DNA of 64,000 bases, taken from assembly GCF_014836985.1 (NCBI RefSeq), contig NZ_JACSPU010000001.1:245473-309472 (forward strand), read 5' to 3'. The DNA is from Planococcus wigleyi (GTDB lineage: Bacteria > Bacillota > Bacilli > Bacillales_A > Planococcaceae). Position numbers and translations under genes: made by a program. This document shows, in pieces, positions 1 through 8,973 of the stretch; position 1 is the stretch's first letter, and every line of letters starts with the position of its first letter. The notes under the pieces were generated by a model that saw nothing but the letters and a program-made list of their open reading frames with translations, made no database searches and was not told the origin of the DNA.

Positions 1-580
1 GCGGAAATCACAGATGACGTATCTGGAGTAAATTATGCAATTGCAAATTTCGAATCTCCTTCTGGAGATCGCTCGATCTCTATCCAACTGCGCCTAAACA
101 GTTCATCAGGTTTGTATGAAGGGAAACATCTTGTGACGACAAACGATGAAGGAGGCCTGTGGCAACTTAGCTATATCAATGTCAGTGATAATGTATCGAG
201 TCGAAAAAATTATTACCCCAAAGATTTCCCAAATCCTTTAGAGTTTACAATATTGAACGGAAACGGAGATTCTGCCGCTCCGGTAGTCCATAGCCTCGAA
301 GTAAGCCCGGACAAAGTATCTGTCGGTGAGGAAATAATAGTGAAAGCGGAAATCACAGATGACGTATCTGGAGTAAATTATGCAATTGCAAATTTCGAAT
401 CTCCTTCTGGAGATCGCTCGATTTCTATCCATCTGCGCCTAAACAGTTCATCAGGTTTGTATGAAGGGAAACATCTTGTGACGACAAACGACGAAGAAGG
501 CCTGTGGCAACTTAGCTATATCAATGTCGGTGACAACGTATCAAGTCGAAAAAATTATTATCCAAGAGACTTTGTGGAAA
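1..580 (+). repeat. Intragenic tandem repeat, 345-base period
   Basis: The segment starting at base 1 recurs almost base for base at 346 (for example GCGGAAATCACAGATGACGT at both 1 and 346). It encodes the repeated extracellular module of the SLH protein. More copies may lie to the left of the window. The very high identity suggests recent amplification or gene conversion. Confidence 0.9.
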
Positions 581-2955
581 CAAGTAAATTAAATTTTATT
601 ATAAGTTCTTCTCCCAGTGACCTCGAAAAAATATCAATAAATGACCCAACTTTACCGTATGCTATAATCACGAAGAATGAAGTTTTGTTTGAAAAACTAA
701 TTAAAAAAGACTTATACGTCGGTCCTAACTCTACTATTACTATAGCTGAGGACGTAACAATAACCGGGAACGTATACGTTTACGGAACACTTATCAGCCA
801 TGGAGGATTAACAATCCAAGGCAGCCTAAATGCTAAAGCCGTGACATATGGTTCGAACTCTACTGTATCTCCGGGTGCGGTAAGATTGGTTGGTGGTCAG
901 AATACGATTCGTTCGACTGTCGTCTCAAATCAACCGTATGAAGTTCCATTTTCAGTCGATAATGAAGATTTAACAAATGAAAAAGGAACTATAGAAATTA
1001 CTGGGAAGACACTGCCTTTCCTAGATGTTTCCTTACAAGGCAGTCCAATTTCACTCGAAGAGGATGGGTCTTTTGCTGCCACAGCTGAAGGTGTAACTTC
1101 TAAAGGAATTCAGTTTAACTTAATAGATGTGTTTGGAAATGATATCAAGAAAGATATTGCCGTAAAAGATGTTGTGCCGCCTGCAGATGTCAGTGGATTT
1201 ACTGTTTCAAAAGAAACGCATAATGAAATTCAAGTGGCTTGGAAAAGCGGTACCGATACTGATTTGAAAGAGTATGCTTTGTATTCGAATGGCAAGTTAA
1301 TAACCACATTACCAGCGGATTTAACTTCATACAAATTCGAAAAGTTGAACGAAGGTACAAGCTATGAATTAGCAATAGCCGCGGTTGATACGAGTAATAA
1401 CACAAGTAACCTGGTAAAAGTAACTGCAACAACTTCACTTTCGAAACCTATCGTAAATCCAGTAAGCGACAAATCAACTTCCGTAACTGGACAGGCTGCT
1501 CCTGGCACTACGGTGTCAATTCAAAACGGAGAAGCTGTGAGTGGATCAGGGAAAACGGATGCTGCTGGGGAATTTAACATTAAAATTCCAACTCAAAAAG
1601 CAGGGACAAAATTAACGGTATTTGTTAGTAATGAAGCTGGTATCGTAAGTGAGAAAGTGACGATTACAGTGGAAGACAAAACGGCTCCTATTTTGTCGAC
1701 ATTAGCAGAAGTGACGGACAAATCAACTATTGTAAAAGGAGCTGCAGAAGCGGGCTCCGTCATTGCAGTGAAAGTTGCAGGTGTAGAAATCGGCAAGGGA
1801 ACCACGAACAAAGACGGAAATTTTGCAGTGACAATTGCTAAACAAAAAGCTGGAACAAAGTTAAGTGTAACGGCGACTGACACAGCTGGAAATGTTAGTT
1901 CTGCAAAAGTAACGACAGTGATGGATGTAACAGCACCAAGCACGCCATCAGTGAACAAAGTGACAGAGCAATCAACAGCTATCACTGGAACAGCGGAAGC
2001 CGCTGCCAAAATTATAATTAAAGTAGGAAACAAAGAAATCGGCACAGCAACTGTAAGTGCAGATGGAACCTATTCAGTATCAATTCCGAAACAATCAGTC
2101 GGAACTGTCCTCTCTTTTACAGCGACAGACAAAGCGGGCAATGTCAGTTCTGTAAAAGAGATTGTAGTGGTGGATGGAACGCCTCCGGCAATTTCATTGA
2201 CAAGCAAAGTCACGCACCATTCCACACGCGTTATCGGTACCGCAGAAGCTGACGCGAAGATCACGGTCAAAGCTGGAACGAAATCGATCGGCACAGCCAC
2301 TGCTAATGCAAAAGGGCACTATGAAGCAACCATCGCGAAACAAAAAGTCGGGACTAGATTGTCTATCGTAGCAACGGATGCCGCGGGCAACAGCAGCAAC
2401 GCCATTGCGGTCACGGTCGTGGACGGCAACTACCCCGATTTGAAACTGACGCACTGGGCGTTGGATGAAATCATGTACTTAGCCGACGATCAAATCATCG
2501 GCGGGTACCCGAACGGCGGCTTCCAGCCCGAGAAAAACACAACACGCGCAGAAGCTGCGAAGATGTTGGCTCTAGCACTGGACTTGCCGATTGTGGAGAC
2601 TTCTTCCGGCTATAAAGACGTTTCAGGCAAGCACTGGGCAAAAGATTACATCGCGGCGGTTTCAAAAGCAGGTTTGTTCAACGGGAACCCGGATGGTACG
2701 TTTGCGCCGAACGATGTCCTGAAACGTGCGGAGATGGCAAAAGTCATCAGCATCGCGTATGATTTGAATTCAAGCAACAAGAACCATTTCAACGACGTGA
2801 AAGCTGGGCATTGGGCGAAGGGTTATATTTCGGGGCTTTATGAAAATGGCATTACGACCGGATTCCCGGATAAGACGTTCCGTCCTGGAGCTTCTACGAC
2901 TAGAGCCGAGTATTCGGTGTTCTTGGCGCGAGCTTTGAATGAGGATTTCCGTTAA
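1..2955 (+). CDS. SLH-domain cell-surface protein with Ig-like repeats (5' truncated by window)
   Basis: The reading frame is open from base 1, so the true start lies upstream. Seen in sequence: two near-identical 115-residue modules at the left (period 345 bases, each with an AEITDDVSGVNYAIANFESP stretch), a short beta-rich segment, a fibronectin-III-like segment (about residues 385-480), then at least four bacterial Ig-like modules of about 80 residues sharing KVT..ST.I.GTAEA and AGTKLSVTATDTAGNVSS. The C-terminal 170 residues hold three SLH motifs (GGYPNGGFQPEKNTTRAE, NGNPDGTFAPNDVLKRAE, TGFPDKTFRPGASTTRAE). SLH motifs anchor proteins to pyruvylated secondary wall polymer, so this is a wall-bound adhesin or S-layer-associated protein. 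Base composition becomes more GC-rich towards the SLH part. A hairpin terminator follows directly. Confidence 0.9.
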   Translation, partial: AEITDDVSGVNYAIANFESPSGDRSISIQLRLNSSSGLYEGKHLVTTNDEGGLWQLSYINVSDNVSSRKNYYPKDFPNPLEFTILNGNGDSAAPVVHSLEVSPDKVSVGEEIIVKAEITDDVSGVNYAIANFESPSGDRSISIHLRLNSSSGLYEGKHLVTTNDEEGLWQLSYINVGDNVSSRKNYYPRDFVETSKLNFIISSSPSDLEKISINDPTLPYAIITKNEVLFEKLIKKDLYVGPNSTITIAEDVTITGNVYVYGTLISHGGLTIQGSLNAKAVTYGSNSTVSPGAVRLVGGQNTIRSTVVSNQPYEVPFSVDNEDLTNEKGTIEITGKTLPFLDVSLQGSPISLEEDGSFAATAEGVTSKGIQFNLIDVFGNDIKKDIAVKDVVPPADVSGFTVSKETHNEIQVAWKSGTDTDLKEYALYSNGKLITTLPADLTSYKFEKLNEGTSYELAIAAVDTSNNTSNLVKVTATTSLSKPIVNPVSDKSTSVTGQAAPGTTVSIQNGEAVSGSGKTDAAGEFNIKIPTQKAGTKLTVFVSNEAGIVSEKVTITVEDKTAPILSTLAEVTDKSTIVKGAAEAGSVIAVKVAGVEIGKGTTNKDGNFAVTIAKQKAGTKLSVTATDTAGNVSSAKVTTVMDVTAPSTPSVNKVTEQSTAITGTAEAAAKIIIKVGNKEIGTATVSADGTYSVSIPKQSVGTVLSFTATDKAGNVSSVKEIVVVDGTPPAISLTSKVTHHSTRVIGTAEADAKITVKAGTKSIGTATANAKGHYEATIAKQKVGTRLSIVATDAAGNSSNAIAVTVVDGNYPDLKLTHWALDEIMYLADDQIIGGYPNGGFQPEKNTTRAEAAKMLALALDLPIVETSSGYKDVSGKHWAKDYIAAVSKAGLFNGNPDGTFAPNDVLKRAEMAKVISIAYDLNSSNKNHFNDVKAGHWAKGYISGLYENGITTGFPDKTFRPGASTTRAEYSVFLARALNEDFR

Positions 2956-2970
2956 TAGAATCTTTGTAAG

Positions 2971-3006
2971 AGAAAGCACATTTCGAAACTTCGAATGTGC
3001 TTTCTT
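2971..3006. terminator. Rho-independent terminator after the SLH protein
   Basis: AGAAAGCACATTTCGAA pairs with TTCGAATGTGCTTTCT around a short loop and is followed by a T-rich run. Confidence 0.8.
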
Positions 3007-3131
3007 TATTTTAAAAAAAGTAAAGAGCTAGTTCTTTATTAAGGTAGTAATTAAAAGTATTCATCAATAGGTTTAATTAGTAGAGAGATTTAAAGTTTTA
3101 CTATTAAAATATATTTTAGTAGAAAAAGAAA

Positions 3132-3160
3132 TAGTGTGGGTGCCAGGCACCCGCTCAATT
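3132..3160. repeat. GTGCCWGGCAC palindrome, copy 1
   Basis: Inverted repeat with the core GGTGCCAGGCACC and imperfect arms (GTGTG / CGCTCAATT). It is one of 11 copies in this window and lies in the 361-base gap between the SLH protein and the symporter, which otherwise holds the terminator and AT-rich upstream sequence. Confidence 0.75.
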
Positions 3161-3316
3161 TCGTGCAAATTTAAATGATTTGCCCATTGTGCGAGCTTAA
3201 ATACAGTTCTACATGAAAATTTCTCTTATTTTATTAAAAAGTTCCTTAATTTCCGTTTGGAACTATTAGATCTAGGGAAATAATTGATATCTTGAGATAA
3301 CATAGGAGGAACACAG

Positions 3317-4729
3317 GTGGATCGTTTTTTGCAGGGTGTTGCTGATTTTTCAGCTTGGTTATGGGGGATACCGCTCATCACCATGCTATTGATATCAGGT
3401 CTTTATATGACAGTTAAACTTGGATTTTTTCAATTCCGTTATTTTGGCTATATTGTCGGACAGACGTTCGGCAGCGTATTTAAAAAACCGAAAGGGGAAG
3501 GGACCGTCACTCCGTTTCAGGCGTTGACATCTGCTTTGTCTTCTACTATCGGAGCAGCGAACATTGTCGGTGTGCCTGCAGCGATTATGTTCGGTGGGCC
3601 GGGAGCGGTTTTTTGGATGTGGGTCATTGCGCTGATCGGCATGGCGCTTAAATTCGCTGAAAGTGTGCTGGCGGTTGAGTACCGCGAGAAAAACAGCATG
3701 GGCGAGTTCGTCGGTGGTCCGATGTACTACATGACGAAAGGCTTGAACATGAAGTGGCTGGGCATTTGGTTTTCATTTGCCTTGATGATTGAGTTGATCC
3801 CAAGCATCATGGTACAAGGGAATTCCATCGCCACTACAGTACAAGCGACGTTCAACATTCCGTTGTTGTGGACGGGGATTGCTACCGCTGTACTGGTGTC
3901 CATTGTTGTTTTCGGTGGCATCAAGCGAATCGGTAAGGTCACAGAAATTTTCGTTCCATTTATGGCATTGATTTACGTCGGTGGCGCAATCGTGATTTTG
4001 TTGATGAATGTCAGCGCCGTGCCCGAATTCTTTATGCTGATTTTCAGCAATGCCTTTTCGCCTGCTCCTGTTATGGGTGGTTTTGCCGGGGCAGCGATTG
4101 TGGAAGTAATCCGCTGGGGATTTGCCCGCGGCCTTTATTCAAACGAAGCTGGACTCGGTACAGCCCCGATTGCCCATGCAGCTGCCATGACAGATCATCC
4201 TGTTCGACAGGGGTTCTGGGCAGTCATTGGAGTGGTTGTCGATACGCTGATTGTCTGCACGGCAACAGCTTTTGTTATTTTGTCTTCGGGTGTTTGGACG
4301 GAAGACGGGGCTATGGAGAATTCCTCTGCTTTGACGAGCCTGGCGTTTGAATCTTATTTCGGCCAATTCGGTGCAGTTCTTGTAACGATTTCATTGATTT
4401 TCTTTGTCCTTTCCACAATTTTGGTGGTTGTGTTCTACGGCGCCAAGCAGGCTGAGTTCCTGTTTGGCACGAAAGCGTCTTATGGCATGCAAGTGGTGTA
4501 CATCCTTGCGGTTGTTTTGGGCGCAGTCGGAGCAGCAGAAGTGATCTGGGGATTCCTCGACATCATGCTGGCAGCAATCCTCATTCCGAACGTCATTGCC
4601 ATCTTGCTGTTAAGCAAAAAAGTAAAAGCATTGACTACCGAGTTTTTCACGTCGGACAAGTATTACATAAAAGACCAAAGAGAGAAGCAACGAAACAAAG
4701 CGAAAAAAGCAGCAACAGCGGATCGTTAA
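3317..4729 (+). CDS. AGCS family sodium/alanine(glycine) symporter
   Basis: A 470-residue polytopic membrane protein of the alanine/glycine:cation symporter family (AlsT/AgcS type), which imports small neutral amino acids with Na+ or H+. About ten hydrophobic segments are visible, with the family motif region ALSSTIGAANIVGVPAAI near residue 75 and GFARGLYSNEAGLGTAPIAH near residue 280. The start is GTG at 3317, preceded by AGGAGGA at 3304-3310. Length is normal for the family. Single gene with its own terminator. Its last 249 bases are duplicated at 13414-13659 at about 93% identity by eye, so the pair flanks the AT-rich island. Confidence 0.93.
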   Translation: MDRFLQGVADFSAWLWGIPLITMLLISGLYMTVKLGFFQFRYFGYIVGQTFGSVFKKPKGEGTVTPFQALTSALSSTIGAANIVGVPAAIMFGGPGAVFWMWVIALIGMALKFAESVLAVEYREKNSMGEFVGGPMYYMTKGLNMKWLGIWFSFALMIELIPSIMVQGNSIATTVQATFNIPLLWTGIATAVLVSIVVFGGIKRIGKVTEIFVPFMALIYVGGAIVILLMNVSAVPEFFMLIFSNAFSPAPVMGGFAGAAIVEVIRWGFARGLYSNEAGLGTAPIAHAAAMTDHPVRQGFWAVIGVVVDTLIVCTATAFVILSSGVWTEDGAMENSSALTSLAFESYFGQFGAVLVTISLIFFVLSTILVVVFYGAKQAEFLFGTKASYGMQVVYILAVVLGAVGAAEVIWGFLDIMLAAILIPNVIAILLLSKKVKALTTEFFTSDKYYIKDQREKQRNKAKKAATADR

Positions 4730-4784
4730 GTTTCACCTCTGTGTGCAGCACAAGTCAGTCTCTGCAAAGAAGTTGACTAACAAA

Positions 4785-4826
4785 AACGCCACCTCTGAAA
4801 TCCATTGATTTCAGAGGTGGCGTTCT
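4785..4826. terminator. Terminator after AGCS symporter
   Basis: Strong hairpin AACGCCACCTCTGAAAT...ATTTCAGAGGTGGCGTT followed by a short T-rich stretch. It can serve both the symporter and the convergent lipoprotein gene. Confidence 0.8.
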
Positions 4827-4905
4827 GTTATTTACGGGGAGTAATGAATAGAGAGGGAAAACCGGAAGTCACAGTTGGCCACTCAAGACCAGCTATGACT
4901 TCCGA

Positions 4906-5412
4906 TTAATAGGTTGTAACCAGGATGCCTTTTAGCGAATCTTCGAATGAAAATTCCAGATTGATTTTTTGTTCTTTATCAAAATAACCGATCACTTCAG
5001 TCCCTGTATCTGTCCGGCTGTAAAAATTCTGCCCGTAATGCTGAATTATTTCTTCTTTCGAATTTTCGAGGGAAACGTTTTTTTCAGTTTCATACTTGGC
5101 TGTTGGAAGAACATATCTGACGACTTTCCCGTCAACAATCTTCACCTCTAAATCGATGTTTTTCTTGCTGGAACCAAAGCTTAAGTAAGTAGCCTTTGGT
5201 TCTTTTGTTTCTTCCATAACGATAGGTTCGCCCAAAGTTTTTAGAACGTCCGATTCAGAAGATCCGACGTGAACCGATGCCACACTTTCAGCGGACAAAT
5301 CCGTACTGGCCGTCTCATCCAGCAATTCAAGTTTGTCCTTTGTTCCACAAGCGGATAGAACAAACAAAGCAAGCAGGAGCACAGTTCCAATAAATAATCT
5401 CTGTTTTCGCAT
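4906..5412 (-). CDS. Lipoprotein with BamE/SmpA-like repeat
   Basis: A 168-residue protein with a lipoprotein signal peptide: basic N-terminus MRKQR, hydrophobic core and lipobox LSAC with Cys21. The mature part holds HVGSSESDVLKTLGEP near residue 50, which matches the V.G.s..eV...LG.P pattern of BamE-like domains seen in many small Gram-positive lipoproteins. A related K..SKEEIIQHYGQNF segment follows later. Function unknown. Ribosome site AAAGGAGACC lies just upstream on the minus strand. Lone gene between the symporter terminator and a protease relic. Confidence 0.85.
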   Translation of the reverse strand: MRKQRLFIGTVLLLALFVLSACGTKDKLELLDETASTDLSAESVASVHVGSSESDVLKTLGEPIVMEETKEPKATYLSFGSSKKNIDLEVKIVDGKVVRYVLPTAKYETEKNVSLENSKEEIIQHYGQNFYSRTDTGTEVIGYFDKEQKINLEFSFEDSLKGILVTTY

Positions 5413-5453
5413 AGACTGTTCGGTCTCCTTTCAAATAATACCCTTTACTATGA

Positions 5454-5624
5454 TTACATATGGGTTTCCAGATCTCCACTTAATTCTTCTATTATTTTTT
5501 CTTGGTCGTATGGAATATTATTTTCCTTGAAGTATTGAATAAGCAATGCAGCATATCCAGACGCGTAAGCAGTTGCGAACGATACACCTGTGTCAAGTGT
5601 CATCTTGTCCTCGTATAATCGCTT
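5454..5624 (-). pseudogene. C-terminal relic of a subtilisin-like (S8) serine protease
   Basis: In the minus strand the frame ending at the TAA at 5454-5456 reads TGVSFATAYASGYAALL, which fits the S8 active-site serine block (GTS.A..hvsG.aALL, with Val in place of Thr), then about 30 residues of a typical C-terminus. The frame is closed by a stop at 5625-5627, and no Asp or His blocks are found upstream. Only the last 50-odd residues survive. It marks the left edge of the AT-rich island. Confidence 0.7.
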
Positions 5625-5957
5625 TCATCTTAATAGAAGCTAAATTAAATTCCGAGCAGCAACGGAGAGTGGTAGCTTTCAATTATTTCTTAATTCCGGT
5701 TAAAGAGAGGAATTATTCCAAAGGTAAAATTTGATTGAAAATTTCTTTTGAAAATAAAAAACTATTAATTATAAAAAAAATATATAGAAAAAATAATTCT
5801 ATTTGATAATATAGTATTAAGACTAAAAACCTTAATAAATTACAAATTTTATAATTTAATAGTTATATAATTTGAAAGAAGCTGGTTTTTAAATAAAAAT
5901 AGCAAGAAATGAATGGAAAAACACATTTTTATTAAAGAGAAGAAAAGGGGAAAAAGA

Positions 5958-6917
5958 ATGGTTGCAAATAGAGAAGAAGAACCAATTTATTTTGAAATGG
6001 AAGAAATAGAAGGAAATATGTACGAAGAGTTTAAAGGAATTGTTGAAGAAGTAAGTACTACAATAAATCAAAAGATTTTATCTTCACAGGTATTTAAACC
6101 ATTGGAAGAAACTTTGAAAAGATATGAATCTCAGTTGCCAAAAATAAAAAATTCAATTGAAAGGGCAGAAAGCGTAAATAAATATCTTGAATTAACAAAA
6201 GCTAACCTTTCTAAAGATATCGCAAGTACGATCAAAATTGTTAGCAATCAAGTTATAAAAGATGTAGTTCTTTTAAAATTAGAGGAAGTACTAAAGAAAT
6301 ATGAAACTCAAACTGTCAATATAACTAAACAATCAAGTGGCTTAAAAGATGTTGTAATTGAAATGAAAAAAATAGAGAACTTAATGATTGCTACTGTCAA
6401 TAATGCGATCGAAAATCAAATTAAAGAAATACTAGAAGAAAAAGTATTGAAAAGGTTTGATCTAATCCATAATGAATTCAGCAAACATTTGTCGTTTTTG
6501 AATTTAAGTAATAAAGAAGCAGAAGGTTTACTCGGAAATTTGGAAACAACTCGAAAAAATATTCATAAAGATACTATTAAAAGTTATGAGGAAATAAGTC
6601 GAAGTCTAAATGAATATCTATCTATGGAACTAACTGGATTATATGATAAGTTCGGCGAGCAAATAGCTGTAATTGAATCAAATAATCAAGAGTTTCAAAA
6701 CACAACAAAATTCTTAAATAAAACAATAGAAAATTTGCAAGAAAAACATGAATTATTAGTAAGTAAATTTAGTGAAGCTGATTTAAAGATAGAGGCTTTG
6801 AAGCAACAAAATAGTTTGGCAGAACAAAAAATGGAAGCAAGCGCTCGGAAACAATTATCTTTGTTAATCGGTATAGGTTTAGTGAATATCGGAATTTTAA
6901 TAAGTGTGTTTATTTAA
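5958..6917 (+). CDS. Tail-anchored coiled-coil protein, first gene of the dynamin-like GTPase operon
   Basis: A 319-residue protein that I cannot assign to a named family. It is almost entirely charged, Lys/Glu/Asn-rich heptad-like sequence (long coiled coil from about residue 15 to 295) and ends in one hydrophobic segment (LLIGIGLVNIGILISVFI), so it is probably a C-terminally anchored membrane protein with a cytoplasmic coil. I chose ATG 5958 because AAAAGGGGA lies 7 bases upstream. An in-frame ATG at 5913 has no ribosome site. It is followed after 32 bases by the first GTPase. Codon use is strongly AT-rich, unlike the flanking genes, which suggests transfer. A likely role, by inference, is adaptor or membrane scaffold for the two GTPases. 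Confidence 0.8.
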   Translation: MVANREEEPIYFEMEEIEGNMYEEFKGIVEEVSTTINQKILSSQVFKPLEETLKRYESQLPKIKNSIERAESVNKYLELTKANLSKDIASTIKIVSNQVIKDVVLLKLEEVLKKYETQTVNITKQSSGLKDVVIEMKKIENLMIATVNNAIENQIKEILEEKVLKRFDLIHNEFSKHLSFLNLSNKEAEGLLGNLETTRKNIHKDTIKSYEEISRSLNEYLSMELTGLYDKFGEQIAVIESNNQEFQNTTKFLNKTIENLQEKHELLVSKFSEADLKIEALKQQNSLAEQKMEASARKQLSLLIGIGLVNIGILISVFI

Positions 6918-6949
6918 TTAAATATTCTAGAATTCTGATTGGAGAATAA

Positions 6950-8971
6950 ATGCGGATGAGTATAAATTTAAGGAATGAGAAGCGGATGCTTCTTGTAAAA
7001 GAAATGATTAGTACACGTGGCAAAGAAAGAATGAAAGTAAATCTTCAGCACCATTTTACTCATCAAAAAAAGAAAATTGGATCTATAAGTAAAGAAATTA
7101 ATGATTTCGTAGAGAGTTCGAAGAACGGTGAATTAATTCGACCTATTCCAGGTGAAATGGACGAAGTAGCCTATAAAATGAATGAACTTACTGAGAGTCT
7201 AGATCAGACTTTTACTTTATTTATTGTTGGTATGGGTAATTACGGAAAATCGACCTTAATAAATGCTTTGCTAGAATCAGAAAAGGCTCCAGTAGATTTT
7301 AGACCTAAAACATGGAAAATCGATGTCTACGATTCTAATATGCCAAACGATAAATGCTTAATTATATATAAGGATGGAAAAAAAGAAGAAAAGTCAGTAA
7401 ATGAAACGAAAATATTTATTGAAGAAGAAGAAAAGAAAGCTTCAATAAGCCAAAAATACGTACAAGAAGAGAAACGTAAGATTCTTTCAGCCTTAAAAAC
7501 GAAAGAAGAAGTTCGAGAAACGGAAGAATACTTGAAGAAAGAATTTCTTTATCAATCTAATATTATTGAAGTTCGCTGGCCGGTAAAGAAAAATATTTTG
7601 ACTGAAAAATTTCATCTTGTAGATACACCTGGGTTAGTGCAAGAAAATTTGTCTGGTCAAACAATTGTTAGTCTGCAAAATTATTACCCTAAAGCAGATG
7701 GTGTTATTTGGATGTTAGATGCGACAAAGATTGCTTCTAGAAAATCAAAGGAAATGATTGAAGAGTTAGAAAAGTCTCTTGAGAAAGTTGGAGGAAGAAC
7801 AGACAATATTATCGCGGTAGTGAATCGTATAGATGCTATTCGCAATAATGGTGGTGAAGAAGCTGTTCAATTAATAATGTCAGATGCCAAAAAAATATTT
7901 GGTTCCTACTTCAAAAAAATTATACCTATTTCTGCGAAGCAAGCTTTAAAAGGGATACTTTCTGAAGACAAAATACTAATTGAGCAAAGTGGTATGCTAC
8001 AGCTCCACAATGAAATAAAGACAAATTTTTTAAGAAATGCTCAAAGTATACAATTATCCAGCAAGATGACGGGGTACAAACAAGTGGTGTATCAACTTAA
8101 TGAAGATGAACACCCAATAAAATCTTATTTTAGTAGATTAAGCAGTGATTTAGGTGAACTTTCAAAACGGAATTCTAAAATTAAAGAGAAGTATGAAATG
8201 CAGAAAATAGCGTATGAAGAAAACTTACAAAATATTGTTGATGACTTTAAAACGAACTTAAAAGTACGAGTTGAAGGAAGTGCTGAAACTCTTTTTGATT
8301 TAGAAACTGAAGAGTCAAGAAAAAATTATATTAATACTCAAATACTGAAATTCGAGTTACTAGAAAACGAACTACAGAATTTCATGAGATATTGGCAGAA
8401 AGAGTTAAATACTTCTCTGAAAATCCTACAAAAAGAAATGGTTTTCACTGAATATAAATTTATTGATCCCTATAAATTATTGAAGAATGATAAAGAAAAA
8501 TCAAAGTACTCTACTGAAAACGTTAATATCAAATTAAGTTCGGGGACGGTTGATACGGGTGAACTTAGTATAGTCTCTGGAGCAGGATTTGCAGTTATTG
8601 GAGCCATGGTATTAGGACCAATAGGGTTATTATTAGGTGGAATTACAGGTGCTTTAGGAATAAACAAAGGAATTGCTAAGTTTTTTAAAAGTGGGACATT
8701 AAAAAAACAGCTGAATGAAGCTGCATCTGAACATATTGATACAGTCCAAGAAACTGTTTTAGAAGAAATGGAGAAACTGAGATCAAAAGGCGAGAATAAC
8801 GTGATGGAAGTGCTTCATACTACTTTTTACAATCTTCATGGAAAGCAAAATCAAAATATCCCCAATCTACTTAGAGAATTTTTTAATTGTTTCAAAAAGA
8901 AGATTGAATATCCTGACTTTCAAGAATTGTTGATGAGCGAATATATTAATAAAAAACAAAAGGGAGCTTAA
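6950..8971 (+). CDS. Dynamin-like GTPase A
   Basis: A 673-residue large GTPase. G1 is GMGNYGKS (residues 94-101), G3 is DTPG (225-228) and G4 is NRID (292-295), where dynamin-family members usually have T/NK.D. The G1-G3 distance is long and contains a charged insertion (about 145-200). A helical stalk-like region follows, then a Gly-rich hydrophobic hairpin (about 541-575, VIGAMVLGPIGLLLGGITGA) that resembles the membrane-inserting paddle of bacterial dynamin-like proteins, and a helical C-terminus. ATG 6950 has GGAG 5 bases upstream. It is 2 bases upstream of the second GTPase, as in paired bacterial dynamin-like proteins that form hetero-oligomers. Membrane tubulation or fission is family knowledge. 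Its role here is not known. Confidence 0.88.
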   Translation: MRMSINLRNEKRMLLVKEMISTRGKERMKVNLQHHFTHQKKKIGSISKEINDFVESSKNGELIRPIPGEMDEVAYKMNELTESLDQTFTLFIVGMGNYGKSTLINALLESEKAPVDFRPKTWKIDVYDSNMPNDKCLIIYKDGKKEEKSVNETKIFIEEEEKKASISQKYVQEEKRKILSALKTKEEVRETEEYLKKEFLYQSNIIEVRWPVKKNILTEKFHLVDTPGLVQENLSGQTIVSLQNYYPKADGVIWMLDATKIASRKSKEMIEELEKSLEKVGGRTDNIIAVVNRIDAIRNNGGEEAVQLIMSDAKKIFGSYFKKIIPISAKQALKGILSEDKILIEQSGMLQLHNEIKTNFLRNAQSIQLSSKMTGYKQVVYQLNEDEHPIKSYFSRLSSDLGELSKRNSKIKEKYEMQKIAYEENLQNIVDDFKTNLKVRVEGSAETLFDLETEESRKNYINTQILKFELLENELQNFMRYWQKELNTSLKILQKEMVFTEYKFIDPYKLLKNDKEKSKYSTENVNIKLSSGTVDTGELSIVSGAGFAVIGAMVLGPIGLLLGGITGALGINKGIAKFFKSGTLKKQLNEAASEHIDTVQETVLEEMEKLRSKGENNVMEVLHTTFYNLHGKQNQNIPNLLREFFNCFKKKIEYPDFQELLMSEYINKKQKGA

Positions 8972-8973
8972 TT

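Noticed and set aside
5546..5734. 62-codon + strand frame over the protease relic
   Set aside because: Antisense to the S8 protease C-terminus, which has a far better explanation.
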